A stretch of DNA of 37,483 nt from Stenotrophomonas sp. UBA2629. GTDB lineage: Bacteria; Pseudomonadota; Gammaproteobacteria; Xanthomonadales; Xanthomonadaceae. Location of the stretch: positions 180,116-217,598 of the forward strand of contig DEOB01000004.1 in NCBI GenBank assembly GCA_002359895.1. Reading direction: 5' to 3'. The notes below the pieces were generated by a model. That model was not told where the DNA came from. It made no database searches and saw only the letters and a list, made by a program, of their open reading frames with translations. Shown piece by piece: positions 16,520-26,973 of this stretch (positions are counted from its first letter, which is position 1; each line of letters begins with the position of its first letter). The position numbers and the translations under genes were made by a program.

Positions 16520-19500
16520 ATGACGACACAGTCGGCCGAGCCAGCATTGCCACCGGGCCCGGACCACGCAGCGACCGGAGACAGTGCGCTTCGTCTGATC
16601 AGCCGCCGCCAGCGTTTACTGCTGTGTGTGGGCGGTATTGTCACCACGCTGGTTCTGGCAGCGGCCACTGCGGTGATGCTCCACTCACAGGTGAAGGACT
16701 ACCTGGGTGAGCGCTATGCCGACTTCGTGATGCGCCGCACCGGGCTGCAAGCTTTGCTGGCAGTGCGCGAAGGCGCACTGCGCATCAGCGTCAAACAAGA
16801 GGAATATGCGCAGGCGTCAGGTCAGCGTCCCGACCCCGCGCTGGTCACCGAATTCAACGCCAGCAACGGCCGCCTGCTGCTGCAACGCAACCCCAGCTTT
16901 CCCGCCGTTTATGCCATTGGCGATCTGTCCGCGCAGCAACCGGCGCAGCACTACGCGTCTTACCTGCGCATGGCCGAGGAAATCAGCGATCAGGCCGGCG
17001 CCTACGCATATTCGTTGATGGCCTCCAGCTACTTCTACAGCCCGGACAAACGTTTCATCGGCCTGACGCCGGTCAGCGATGCCGACAATCCGGCCTTTGC
17101 CGGCCTCAGTGCGGAAGCGCTCATCCAGCGCATCGCGCCGGACCTGGGTGATCTGGAAGATCCACAGGTGGCGGCGCGTCTGTTGGACGCCAATGCCCCC
17201 CTCTGGCTACCGCCGGCAACCGATCTGCTGTCCGGCGAACCGTCCATCCGTCTGGTGCGTGGCGCGGCAGTGGACGGCAAGTTGCTGGCGGTGTTCATCG
17301 CCTCCTATCCACTGCGCACCATGGACGAGTACCTCGCAGTCCAGCGCCCTTACGAAATCTCGTTGATGGTGTCCCGCGACGGCGAGCTGTTGTCCAGGCC
17401 CGGCGATGCCACCGTGGCCGCCGATGTCCTGCGCATCGCCGGCTCGCTGACGGATGCGTCGCCCTCGGCGCTGCAGTACCGCGACGGTTATTTCATCGCC
17501 AAGGACAGGGTTTCCGGCTCGGCCTGGACGTTCATCCATGCCGTCTCGTGGCGGACGGTGCTGGCCGATCTGTGGCCGCGCCTGCTCACCTATACCGGCG
17601 CAATGCTGGTGCTGATCGGCTTTGTCTGGCTGGCGTTGCTGCTGCTCGACAGAAAGGTGTTCCGGCCTGCACACGCGCGCTCGCAACGCATCATCGAGAG
17701 CGAAGACCTCAACCGCACCATGGTGGCCACCGCACCGTTCGGGCTTGCCCTGCTTTCCACCTCCAGCGGACAGGTGCTGCTGCACAACAGCGCCATGCAG
17801 ACCTATGCCGATGACGCCCGTCGCAGCGACCCGCCGCTGCATGCCCAGCTGCTGGCGCTGTTCACGTCCCGCGCACGACAGAACGAAGAAGTGGAGTTCA
17901 CCCTGGAGCTGGAGAACGGCAGCAGCTGCGACCTGCTGGTAAGCGGGGTGCGCACCAAATACCAAGGTGCCGACGCCCTGCTGTGCAACTTCAAGGACAT
18001 CACCGCGCGCAAGAAAACGCAGCAGAATCTTGAGCAGGCACGACACGCCGCGGATGCGGCCAACCATGCCAAATCGGCGTTTCTGGCCACCATGAGCCAC
18101 GAAATCCGCACCCCGCTCAACACCATCCTCGGCAACCTTGAACTACTGGAACGCACGCCGCTGTCCGACGGGCAACTGCAGCAGCTGCACACGGTGACAT
18201 CGTCCTCGTCGTCTCTGCTGGCCATCATCAACGACATCCTCGATTTCTCGAAAGTGGAATCCGGGCAGATGAGCATCGAGGCCATTGCCTTCGACCTGGC
18301 CGAACTCGGCAGACAGGTGGTGGCGTTCTTCGCCCCGGTCGCGCAGGGCAAAGGGCTGGGTCTGGAACTGAGCATTGATGATGCGCTGGCGCCTGCTTAT
18401 GTCGGCGACCCCACGCGCATCCGCCAGGTCATCTACAACCTGGTCAGCAACGCCATCAAGTTCACCGCGCAGGGCGATGTGCTGTTGGAGATCTACCTGC
18501 AGGACGAGACACGCGACGACTCGCCCATTCTGATCGGCGTGAGCGACACCGGCATCGGCATGAGCGACGAGCAGCAGGCTGGCCTGTTCCAGACGTTCTC
18601 ACAGGCCGATTCCTCCATCGCCCGCCGCTACGGCGGCACCGGCCTGGGCCTGGCGCTGTGCCGGCGCTTGGCCGGGCTGATGGACGGCACCATCCAGGTG
18701 CACAGCGAGGTCGATGTCGGCAGCACCTTCATCGTGATGTTGCCGTTGAAGGTGAGCACGCAGGCCCCCGAACCGGCGACCACCGCACCGGCCGGGCCCG
18801 CGCACGACGCCGGCGCACGGCAGTCGTGGCGCATTCTGGTGGCCGACGATCATCCGGCCAACCGCCAGCTCATCCGCATGCAGCTGCAGACCCTGGGCTA
18901 TGCCTCCGACGAAGTGGAGGACGGCAACGCCGCGCTGGCCCGGTTTGCCGTGCAGCACTACGACATGGTGATGACCGATCTCAACATGCCCCACATGGAC
19001 GGCTACACGCTGGCGCGGCGCCTGCGCGATCAGGGCGCGCAGGTTCCCATCATCGCCATCACCGCGCACGCTTCCGAACAGGAGCGCCGCCGCTGCCATG
19101 AAGTCGGCATTGATGAGGTGCTGACCAAGCCGATCATCCTGGAGATGTTTGAACGCTGCATCGGTCGCTGGTTGAACAGGCCCGTCGCACCCGCAGCGGC
19201 CGCCGACAAGCGCGATAGTCTCAGCCATGGCCGCCTGCCCGCTGCGATACATGCCGCGTTGCTGCAATCGCTGGACGATTCGCTGGCCAGCATCCGCGCA
19301 TCGATGGCCAGCACCGACGCCACGGGCACGCCCACGCCCGATGCCGAACAGATCACCGGCATTGCCGGCCACCTGCATTCCATGCGCGGCGCGTTTGCGC
19401 TGATCCACGAAACCGACGTGGCTGAAGCCTGCGCTCACCTGGAGCACCTGCTGCGCAGCGGCGACATGACATCACTGAGCACGCGGGTGGACGAACTCGA

Positions 19501-19546
19501 CACACTGGCGCACGCGGCATTGCAGCGGCGTACGGCCATCGCATGA
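16520..19546 (+). CDS. Unorthodox hybrid sensor histidine kinase (RocS/BvgS-like)
   Basis: This 1008-residue inner-membrane kinase has a first membrane segment at 33-54 and a periplasmic sensor of about 300 residues. A second membrane segment lies near 356-378, with a PAS-like domain at about 395-500. HisKA carries His527 (FLATMSHEIRTPLN). HATPase has NLVSNAIKF, DTGIGM and GGTGLGLA (about 635-750). A receiver with Asp820 (MVMTDLNMPHMDG) and a C-terminal Hpt with His953 (HSMRG, Arg in place of the usual Lys) complete it. This is a full phosphorelay in one chain. GGAGAGGGC precedes the ATG. Likely targets are the EAL regulator divergent from it and the LuxR regulators of the fimbrial cluster (inference). 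The periplasmic part is not a tandem solute-binding domain as in BvgS; its ligand is unknown. Confidence 0.92.
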   Translation: MTTQSAEPALPPGPDHAATGDSALRLISRRQRLLLCVGGIVTTLVLAAATAVMLHSQVKDYLGERYADFVMRRTGLQALLAVREGALRISVKQEEYAQASGQRPDPALVTEFNASNGRLLLQRNPSFPAVYAIGDLSAQQPAQHYASYLRMAEEISDQAGAYAYSLMASSYFYSPDKRFIGLTPVSDADNPAFAGLSAEALIQRIAPDLGDLEDPQVAARLLDANAPLWLPPATDLLSGEPSIRLVRGAAVDGKLLAVFIASYPLRTMDEYLAVQRPYEISLMVSRDGELLSRPGDATVAADVLRIAGSLTDASPSALQYRDGYFIAKDRVSGSAWTFIHAVSWRTVLADLWPRLLTYTGAMLVLIGFVWLALLLLDRKVFRPAHARSQRIIESEDLNRTMVATAPFGLALLSTSSGQVLLHNSAMQTYADDARRSDPPLHAQLLALFTSRARQNEEVEFTLELENGSSCDLLVSGVRTKYQGADALLCNFKDITARKKTQQNLEQARHAADAANHAKSAFLATMSHEIRTPLNTILGNLELLERTPLSDGQLQQLHTVTSSSSSLLAIINDILDFSKVESGQMSIEAIAFDLAELGRQVVAFFAPVAQGKGLGLELSIDDALAPAYVGDPTRIRQVIYNLVSNAIKFTAQGDVLLEIYLQDETRDDSPILIGVSDTGIGMSDEQQAGLFQTFSQADSSIARRYGGTGLGLALCRRLAGLMDGTIQVHSEVDVGSTFIVMLPLKVSTQAPEPATTAPAGPAHDAGARQSWRILVADDHPANRQLIRMQLQTLGYASDEVEDGNAALARFAVQHYDMVMTDLNMPHMDGYTLARRLRDQGAQVPIIAITAHASEQERRRCHEVGIDEVLTKPIILEMFERCIGRWLNRPVAPAAAADKRDSLSHGRLPAAIHAALLQSLDDSLASIRASMASTDATGTPTPDAEQITGIAGHLHSMRGAFALIHETDVAEACAHLEHLLRSGDMTSLSTRVDELDTLAHAALQRRTAIA

Positions 19547-19579
19547 AACACGCAAAGCGCCTGGGCTTCCAGGTGCTGC

Positions 19580-19599
19580 GGGCGCTGCATGCAGCGCCC
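19580..19599. terminator. Hairpin between convergent kinase and reductase genes
   Basis: GGGCGCTGCATGCAGCGCCC is a perfect 20-bp palindrome 34 bp after the kinase stop and 38 bp from the reductase stop. It can form a strong hairpin on both strands, but neither side has a real T-run. A shared weak terminator is likely. Confidence 0.4.
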
Positions 19600-19636
19600 T
19601 TGCTGGTGACGCCACTGCAGGCGTCCGGCGCGGCAA

Positions 19637-20386
19637 TTACTTGCTGCTGACGTACTTCTCGCGGCGGATCTGCGGCGGCGGCAGCCCAGCGGCTTTCAGC
19701 AACTCGGCGAAGGCATCCACCATGTCCGGGTTGCCGCACAGGTAGGCGATGTCGCGGGCCGGGTCCGGCGCGATCTCGGCCAACTGCTGCTGCACATAGC
19801 CTTGGCGCACATCCGCGTGCGGATCAGCCGGCAGTTCACGCGACAGGCACGGCATGTAGCGGAAGCCCGGGGTGGCCTCGGCAAACGCGCGGAAATCCTC
19901 GCTGTACAACAATTCACCCGGCGTACGGGCACCCTGCAGCAGCACCACTTCCACGCCGCGTTCCTCGATGGCCTTGCGCAGCAGCGGCAGCATCGAACGG
20001 TACGGCGTGACGCCGGTGCCGGTGGCAATGAGCAGGTAGCGGCCGTTGTGGTCGCCCGGGTTCAGGCAGAAACGGCCAAACGGGCCGCTGCCGGTGAGGT
20101 GACCGCCCAGCTCCAGGCCTTCAAACAAAGCCGTGGCAGCGCCGCCGGGCACGAAACTCACGGCGATATCCACCGCATCGCCCGGCCCGAGGGCGTGGTC
20201 GTGGATGGTGGCCAGCGAGTAACTGCGCTTGGTGGCGGTGCCGTCGGCGTAGGCAAAATGCACCTGGATGAACTGGCCGGGCTGGAAATCCAGCGGCTGA
20301 CCGTCGTCACGGACGAACTGGTAGTGGCCGACACTGGGCGCCAACATGTGACGGGCGACCAGCTTGAGGGGGAATTGGATTGGCAC
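19637..20386 (-). CDS. fpr: Ferredoxin--NADP(+) reductase
   Basis: This flavoenzyme of about 249 residues exchanges electrons between NADPH and ferredoxin or flavodoxin. The FAD-binding motif is RSYSLAT, GTGVTPYRSM binds the NADP pyrophosphate, and YLCGNPDMVDAF followed by the C-terminal KYVSSK is typical of bacterial Fpr proteins. The longest frame runs 21 codons further upstream across the promoter of the ABC genes, so I prefer GTG at 20386 (start VPIQFPLKLVARHMLAPSVG). No good Shine-Dalgarno is visible, so the start is uncertain by several codons. It is divergent from the ABC transporter operon. Confidence 0.85.
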   Translation of the reverse strand: MPIQFPLKLVARHMLAPSVGHYQFVRDDGQPLDFQPGQFIQVHFAYADGTATKRSYSLATIHDHALGPGDAVDIAVSFVPGGAATALFEGLELGGHLTGSGPFGRFCLNPGDHNGRYLLIATGTGVTPYRSMLPLLRKAIEERGVEVVLLQGARTPGELLYSEDFRAFAEATPGFRYMPCLSRELPADPHADVRQGYVQQQLAEIAPDPARDIAYLCGNPDMVDAFAELLKAAGLPPPQIRREKYVSSK

Positions 20387-20430
20387 GGGGGAGGAACAGT
20401 GTGTAGCCGGGCATGGGCCACGGGGGCACC

Positions 20431-20436
20431 TATAAT
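20431..20436 (+). promoter_or_regulatory. -10 box of the YadGH-like ABC operon
   Basis: TATAAT is a perfect sigma-70 -10 hexamer, 51 bp before the ATPase start. No good -35 hexamer lies 16-18 bp upstream. Confidence 0.5.
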
Positions 20437-20486
20437 AGCGGCCTTGCACTTATCCGGCGCCGTACCCCTGGCGCGAAGGCCCGAGC

Positions 20487-21436
<950 letters not shown>

Positions 21437-21440
<4 letters not shown>

Positions 21441-22231
21441 GTACCCCCGTTCCCGTGACCAACAGCCGCCGCAACTGGGTGGCGCTGGGCACCATCGTGC
21501 GCCGAGAGATCAACCGCATCCTGCGCATCTGGGGCCAGACGCTGGTGCCGCCAGCCATCACCATGACCCTGTACTTCCTGATCTTCGGCGGCCTCATCGG
21601 CTCGCGGATCGGCGACATGGGCGGCTACAGCTACATGCAGTTCATCGTGCCGGGCCTGGTGATGATGAGCGTCATCCAGAACAGCTACGGCAACATCAGC
21701 TCCTCATTCTTCGGTGCCAAATTCGGCCGCCATATCGAAGAGCTGCTGGTCAGCCCGATGCCGAACTGGGTGATCCTGGGTGGCTATGTTGCCGGCGCGG
21801 TGCTGCGCGGCTTGATGGTGGGCGTGATCGTGTTGATCGTGGCCATGTTCTTCACCCCCGTACGCATCCCGCACCCGCTGGTGACGCTGACCACGGTGCT
21901 GCTGGGCGCGACGATCTTCTCGCTGGCCGGCTTCATCAACGCCGTCTACGCCAAGAAGTTTGACGACGTCGCCATCGTGCCGACCTTCATCCTGACCCCG
22001 CTCACCTACCTGGGTGGCGTGTTCTATTCGGTGAAGCTACTGCCCGACTGGGCACAGGCGATGACCCATGCCAATCCGATCTTCTACATGGTCAACGCCT
22101 TCCGCTACGGGCTGCTCGGCAGCAGCGACGTGCCGCTGTGGGTGGCCTACGCATTGATGCTGAGCTTTGTCGCCGTACTCACCGCGCTGTCACTGTGGCT
22201 GCTGCGCCGGGGTGTTGGTCTGCGTAGCTGA
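21437..22231 (+). CDS. yadH: ABC-2 type permease (YadH-like)
   Basis: This 264-residue membrane protein has six hydrophobic segments and the ABC-2 family mark LTYLGGVFYSVKLLPDW near residue 190. It forms the channel for the upstream ATPase, and its start overlaps the ATPase stop. Length matches YadH of E. coli (256). A strong terminator follows at 22259-22287, so the two genes form a compact operon. Confidence 0.87.
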
Positions 22232-22258
22232 GTTGGCTGCCACTGAACAGGACTCACA

Positions 22259-22287
22259 AACGGCGCCTTCTGGCGCCGTTTTCTTTT
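22259..22287 (+). terminator. Rho-independent terminator of the YadGH-like operon
   Basis: A perfect 9-bp stem (AACGGCGCC / GGCGCCGTT) with the loop TTCT is followed by TTCTTTT. It lies 28 bp after the permease stop. Confidence 0.92.
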
Positions 22288-22426
22288 GCTTCTGTTTCGC
22301 AGCAATCAACACGCCGCCACTGCCACTCACAGGGTACGCGCACGCAGATCGCACGCGTCGCGATGCGCGCGGCTTGTGTCTATGATGGGGCGGCTTTCCC
22401 CCGTTGATGGATGGACGTTCACTCTC

Positions 22427-23365
22427 ATGCGTATCCTGATTCTTGGTGCCGGTGGCACCGGTGGTTATTTTGGTGGCCGCCTGGCGCAGGCCGGTGTTGA
22501 TGTCACGTTCCTGGTGCGGCCCAATCGCGCTGCGCAGTTGGATCGCGATGGCCTGGTGATCCGCAGCCCATTGGGTGATGCCGCATTCGCAGTGGCGCAT
22601 GTCACCGCCGATGCCTTGCCACAGCTGGCGCAGGCGCAGCCGTTCGATCTGGTGATCCTCAGCTGCAAGGCCTACGACCTGGACAGCTCCATCGAGGCGA
22701 TTGCGCCGGCCGTAGGTGCAACCACCACGGTGCTGCCGATTCTCAATGGTCTACGTCACTACGCCGCGTTGGACGCGCGCTTTGGTCGCGACAAGGTATT
22801 GGGTGGGCTGTGCTTCATCAGTGCCACCAAGGCCGATGATGGCGCGGTGTTGCACTTGGACAAGCCGGCCAAGCTCACTTTTGGTGAGCGCGATGGTGGC
22901 GCCATCAGCGCACGCGTAGCCGCCTTGGTCAGTGCCTGCCAAACCGCTGGCGTTGATCACGTTGCCTCGGCCGATATCGCGCAGGAACAGTGGAACAAGT
23001 ACACCTTCCTCACTGCGCTGGCGGCGGGCACCTGTCTGATGCGTTCGGATGTCGGCCATATCGTCGCCAGCGACCACGGCACCGCCTTCATGCAGGCGTT
23101 GTATGCCGAGTGCCTGGCAGTTGCGGCACAGGCCGGCCAAGCGATTCCGGACAAGGCACAGGAGATCACGCTGGGTGCGTTGACCAAGGCCGGCTCGCCG
23201 ATCAAAGCCTCAATGCTGCGTGATCTGGAGGCCGGGCAGCGCGTGGAAGCGGCGCACATTGTTGGCGACATGCTGGAACGCGCGCTTGCCGCTAGCCACA
23301 ACGCGCCGCTGCTGCAGGCTGCCTATTGCCACCTGCAGGCTTATGAAGCGCAGCGCGCTGCGTAA
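22427..23365 (+). CDS. 2-dehydropantoate 2-reductase family protein (PanE-like)
   Basis: This 312-residue NADPH-dependent reductase has an N-terminal Rossmann fold (MRILILGAGGTGGYFGG, 1-17) and a C-terminal helical domain containing QEQWNKYTFLTALAAGTCL, the ketopantoate reductase signature. PanE converts ketopantoate to pantoate for pantothenate and CoA synthesis, but genomes often carry several PanE-like paralogs with other substrates. The start at ATG 22427 begins directly with the nucleotide-binding strand; the longer frame is not coding. It appears monocistronic, with tatD convergent. Confidence 0.85.
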   Translation: MRILILGAGGTGGYFGGRLAQAGVDVTFLVRPNRAAQLDRDGLVIRSPLGDAAFAVAHVTADALPQLAQAQPFDLVILSCKAYDLDSSIEAIAPAVGATTTVLPILNGLRHYAALDARFGRDKVLGGLCFISATKADDGAVLHLDKPAKLTFGERDGGAISARVAALVSACQTAGVDHVASADIAQEQWNKYTFLTALAAGTCLMRSDVGHIVASDHGTAFMQALYAECLAVAAQAGQAIPDKAQEITLGALTKAGSPIKASMLRDLEAGQRVEAAHIVGDMLERALAASHNAPLLQAAYCHLQAYEAQRAA

Positions 23366-23371
23366 GTGATG

Positions 23372-23400
23372 CCGCCTGCCGTCAGACCGGCGGCAGGCGG
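23372..23400. terminator. Hairpin between convergent panE-like and tatD genes
   Basis: CCGCCTGCCG (23372-23381) and CGGCAGGCGG (23391-23400) form a 10-bp stem overlapping the last codons of tatD. Neither side has a T-run, so it is at best a weak bidirectional terminator. Confidence 0.4.
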
Positions 23401-24176
23401 AAGAACGCGCGTGTGGCAGCGGTGGCATTGGCAGCGGTAAGTGCCACGTCTTCGCCGCGATCACGCGCCAGCTCTTCCACAATGTGCGACAGGAATGCCG
23501 GCTCGTTGCGGCGGTCCTTGGGCAACGGCCGCAGTGTGCGCGGCAGCAGGTACGGCGCGTCGGTTTCAATCAACAGGCGCTCGGCCGGAATGTGTTTGAC
23601 CAGCTCACGCAGGTGCGCGCCACGGCGCTCGTCGCAGAGCCAGCCGGTGATGCCGATGTACCAATCGCGGTCCAGGTAATCAAACAGTTCCCGGCGCTCG
23701 GCAGTGAAGCAATGCACCACCGCCGGGCCGAGCTGGCCGTCGAAGTTTTTCATCATGGCAATGAAGTCGTCATGCGCATCGCGTTGATGCAGAAACAACG
23801 GCTTGCCGTTCTCGCTGGCGATCTGCAACTGCCGCTCAAAGGCTTTGCGCTGCGCCGGGCGCGGGGAGAAATCGCGGTTGAAATCCAACCCGCACTCGCC
23901 CACTGCGACAACTTCCGGGTGCGTATGCAGCACGCGCATTTCCGCGTCGCACTCGTCGGTGTATTCGCTGGCATGGTGCGGGTGCACACCAGCGGTCGCA
24001 TACAAAAAGCCGGGGTGGCGCTGCGCCAAGGCCAGCGCCATCGGCGAATGCTCGCGGCTGGCACCGGTAACCACCATCTGCACCACGCCGGCCGCGCGCG
24101 CGCGCTCCAACACAGCGTCCAGGTCGCGGTCAAACGATTCGTGGGTGAGGTTGGCGCCGATGTCGATCAGTTGCAT
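23382..24176 (-). CDS. tatD: TatD family metal-dependent hydrolase / DNase
   Basis: This 264-residue TIM-barrel hydrolase starts MQLIDIGANLTH and contains GVHPHHASEY, VAVGECGLDFNRDFS, LHQRDAHDDF, VHCF, and ETDAPYLLPRTL, the metal-binding and catalytic segments of TatD. It matches E. coli TatD closely over its length (for instance IGITGWLCDERRGAHLRELV against IGITGWVCDERRG...). TatD is a 3'-5' exonuclease linked to DNA repair. The start at 24176 gives the expected N-terminus. It is divergent from hrpB. Confidence 0.92.
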   Translation of the reverse strand: MQLIDIGANLTHESFDRDLDAVLERARAAGVVQMVVTGASREHSPMALALAQRHPGFLYATAGVHPHHASEYTDECDAEMRVLHTHPEVVAVGECGLDFNRDFSPRPAQRKAFERQLQIASENGKPLFLHQRDAHDDFIAMMKNFDGQLGPAVVHCFTAERRELFDYLDRDWYIGITGWLCDERRGAHLRELVKHIPAERLLIETDAPYLLPRTLRPLPKDRRNEPAFLSHIVEELARDRGEDVALTAANATAATRAFFRLPPV

Positions 24177-24305
24177 TGAGCGGGCTACACGGAAACGAAA
24201 GCGCAGATTGTAGTCACTCCGCCCCAACCCAGCCGCCATAGGGTGAACAGCCGGGTCAGCTTGCCGCGTGCGGCGGCCACACCGGCGCGCTTCTACAATA
24301 GGCCG

Positions 24306-26834
24306 ATGTCATCAGCCTTCCCCATCACCGCGCTGCTCCCCGACGTCCTCCAGCACCTGGCCACGCACCCACGGCTGGTACTGGAAGCCCCACCCGGCGC
24401 CGGTAAAACCACCCAGGTACCGCTGGCGCTGCTGGACGCCCCGTGGCTGGCCGGCCGCAAGATCATCATGCTGGAACCGCGCCGCGTGGCCGCGCGCAGT
24501 GCCGCCACTTTCATGGCCAAACAGCTGGGCGAACCGGTCGGCGAGACCGTGGGCTACCGCATTCGTTTTGAGAACAAAGTGTCCGCGCGCACCCGCGTTG
24601 AAGTGGTCACCGAGGGCATCCTCACCCGCATGCTGCAGGACGATCCGCTGTTGGAAGGTGTGGGCGCGCTGTTGTTCGATGAATTCCACGAGCGTCATCT
24701 GTCGGCTGATCTGGGCCTGGCACTGGCGCTGGACGTGCAGAGCCAGCTGCGTGATGACCTGCGCATCGTGGTGATGTCGGCCACGCTGGATGGCGAGCGG
24801 CTTGCCACGTTTCTGGATGCGCCGCGGCTCTCCAGCGAGGGGCGCAGCTACCCGGTGGAGGTCAGCCACTTTCCCGCCCGTCGCGATGAGGCGCTGGAAG
24901 CGCAGACCCGCCGCGCGGTGGAGCAGGCGTTGGCTGAACATCCCGGCGATGTGCTGGTGTTCCTGCCGGGCCAGCGTGAAATCAGCAAAGTGCAGGCGGC
25001 GTTGAATGCCTCAAGCGACGCCGCGCGCCACCCGCTCCCGCAGGCGGACGGCTATGACGTGCTGCCGCTGCACGGCGAGCTGCCCATCGAGCAGCAGACC
25101 CGCGTGCTGCAGCCCGACCCGGAAGGCCGCCGCCGCGTGGTGCTGGCCACCAACGTAGCCGAATCCTCGGTGACGCTGCCCGGCGTGCGCGTGGTGATCG
25201 ACGCCGGCTTGGCACGTGAGCCGCGTTACGATCCCAACAGCGGCTTTTCGCGGCTGGATGCGGTGGCCATCTCGCAGGCCTCGGCCGACCAGCGTGCCGG
25301 ACGCGCCGGGCGCGTCGCCGCCGGTTTGGCGTGGCGGCTGTGGCCGCAATCGCAGCGGCTGGAGCCACAACGCCGCCCGGAGATGATGCAGGTGGAGCTG
25401 GCCTCGCTGGCATTGGAGCTGGCAGCCTGGGGCAGCGATGACCTGCGTTTTGTCGATCCGCCGCCCATTGGCGCGCTGGCGGCCGCGCGTGAACTGCTGC
25501 AACGGCTGGGCGCACTCAGCGGCAACACCACCATCACTGCATTGGGCAAGCGCATGCTCGGCCTGGGCACGCATCCGCGCATGGCGGCGATGCTGCTGTC
25601 CGCCGCCAACGGCCGCGAGCAGGCACTGGCTGCCGATATCGCTGCGCTGTTGGAAGCACGCGATCCGCTGCGACAGGGCGGCGACGCATTGGCCGCACGC
25701 TGGCGTGCGTTGGCTGCGTTCCGCAGCGGGCGCGCGCCGCATGACGCCAACCGCAGCGCATTGGCCGCCATTGATGCCGCTGCCAAACAATGGCGACGAC
25801 GCCTGCGTTGTGACACCGCACCGCCTGCCGATATAGAAGCGCATCAACTGGGCGACCTGCTTGCCCACGCATTCCCCGACCGCATCGCCGTGCAGCATCC
25901 CAGTGACCCGATGCGTTACCAGTTGGCCAACGGCCGCAGCGCGCGCCAGTTTGACAACAGCGACCTGCGCGGCGAGCCGTGGCTGGTGATCAGCGAACTG
26001 CGCCACGACCCGCGTGATGCGTTGATTCTGCGCGCCGCGCCAGTGGACGAAGCCCGCCTGCGTGCCGATTTCCCGGACCGCTTCCGACAACAGGACATCG
26101 TGCGCTGGAACAGCAGCAAGCGTGCGCTGGAAGCGCGCCGCGAAAGCAGCTTCGAGCGCATCGTGCTGGACAGCCGCCCGGCCGGCCAGGTGAACCCGGC
26201 GCATGCCGCGCGTGCGCTCACCGACGCGGTGCGTGAACTTGGCTTGGATGCCCTGCCCTGGACCGAAAACCTGCAGCAATGGCGTTGCCGCGTGATGGGG
26301 CTGCGTCATTGGATGCCCGAGCTGGAATTGCCCGATCTTTCCGATGCTGCATTGCTGACAACGCTGGATCACTGGCTGTTGCCGGCCTTCACCGGCAAGA
26401 CCCGCCTGGATGCATTGTCGGAAGAGGAACTCGGCGAAGCGCTGAAGTCCGATATCCCGTGGAACACGCGCCAACTGATTGATCGCCATGCGCCCGTGCG
26501 CATCAGCGTGCCGTCGGGTATGGAGCGCCGCATTGAATACGCATTGGATGACGACGGCATCACACCGCGCGCGCCGGTACTGGCGGTGAAACTGCAGGAG
26601 TTGTTCGGCCTGGCCGACACGCCGCGCATTGCCGATGGCCGCGTGCCACTGCTGCTGCACCTGCTCTCACCCGGCGGCAAACCGCTGCAGGTGACCGGCG
26701 ATCTCAAGAATTTCTGGCAGAACACCTATGCCGAGGTGAAAAAGGAAATGAAAGGCCGCTATCCCCGGCATCCGTGGCCGGACGACCCGTGGAGCGCAAC
26801 CGCGACACACCGCGCCAAGCCGCGCGGAACCTGA
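24306..26834 (+). CDS. hrpB: ATP-dependent RNA helicase HrpB
   Basis: This 842-residue DEAH-box helicase has motif I APPGAGKTTQVP near residue 30, DEFHERH as the DEAH motif, and SATLDGERL as motif III. It then has GDVLVFLPGQREI, ATNVAESSVTLPGVRVVIDAG, and DQRAGRAGRV as motif VI. The HrpB C-terminal domain follows (LPWTENLQQWRCRV..., ending with KGRYPRHPWPDDPW). The length fits HrpB (about 810-840). The start MSSAFPITALLP is preceded by a divergent gap shared with tatD. The cellular role of HrpB is poorly defined; it acts on RNA. Confidence 0.93.
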   Translation: MSSAFPITALLPDVLQHLATHPRLVLEAPPGAGKTTQVPLALLDAPWLAGRKIIMLEPRRVAARSAATFMAKQLGEPVGETVGYRIRFENKVSARTRVEVVTEGILTRMLQDDPLLEGVGALLFDEFHERHLSADLGLALALDVQSQLRDDLRIVVMSATLDGERLATFLDAPRLSSEGRSYPVEVSHFPARRDEALEAQTRRAVEQALAEHPGDVLVFLPGQREISKVQAALNASSDAARHPLPQADGYDVLPLHGELPIEQQTRVLQPDPEGRRRVVLATNVAESSVTLPGVRVVIDAGLAREPRYDPNSGFSRLDAVAISQASADQRAGRAGRVAAGLAWRLWPQSQRLEPQRRPEMMQVELASLALELAAWGSDDLRFVDPPPIGALAAARELLQRLGALSGNTTITALGKRMLGLGTHPRMAAMLLSAANGREQALAADIAALLEARDPLRQGGDALAARWRALAAFRSGRAPHDANRSALAAIDAAAKQWRRRLRCDTAPPADIEAHQLGDLLAHAFPDRIAVQHPSDPMRYQLANGRSARQFDNSDLRGEPWLVISELRHDPRDALILRAAPVDEARLRADFPDRFRQQDIVRWNSSKRALEARRESSFERIVLDSRPAGQVNPAHAARALTDAVRELGLDALPWTENLQQWRCRVMGLRHWMPELELPDLSDAALLTTLDHWLLPAFTGKTRLDALSEEELGEALKSDIPWNTRQLIDRHAPVRISVPSGMERRIEYALDDDGITPRAPVLAVKLQELFGLADTPRIADGRVPLLLHLLSPGGKPLQVTGDLKNFWQNTYAEVKKEMKGRYPRHPWPDDPWSATATHRAKPRGT

Positions 26835-26973
26835 GCCACAACCAAGCGGAAAAGCACACGCCCTAAACAAGCGCGTGAGCCATCAAACACGCGCCCGTCT
26901 AAGCGGCTAACATCCCCTACACGCCCATGCAGCCAAACTGGGCCCCTGACCCGCGACAACAAGGACTCCCCAC

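Noticed and set aside
25011..26660. 549-codon minus-strand frame opposite hrpB
   Set aside because: hrpB motifs cover the whole stretch on the plus strand; the antisense frame is a composition artefact.
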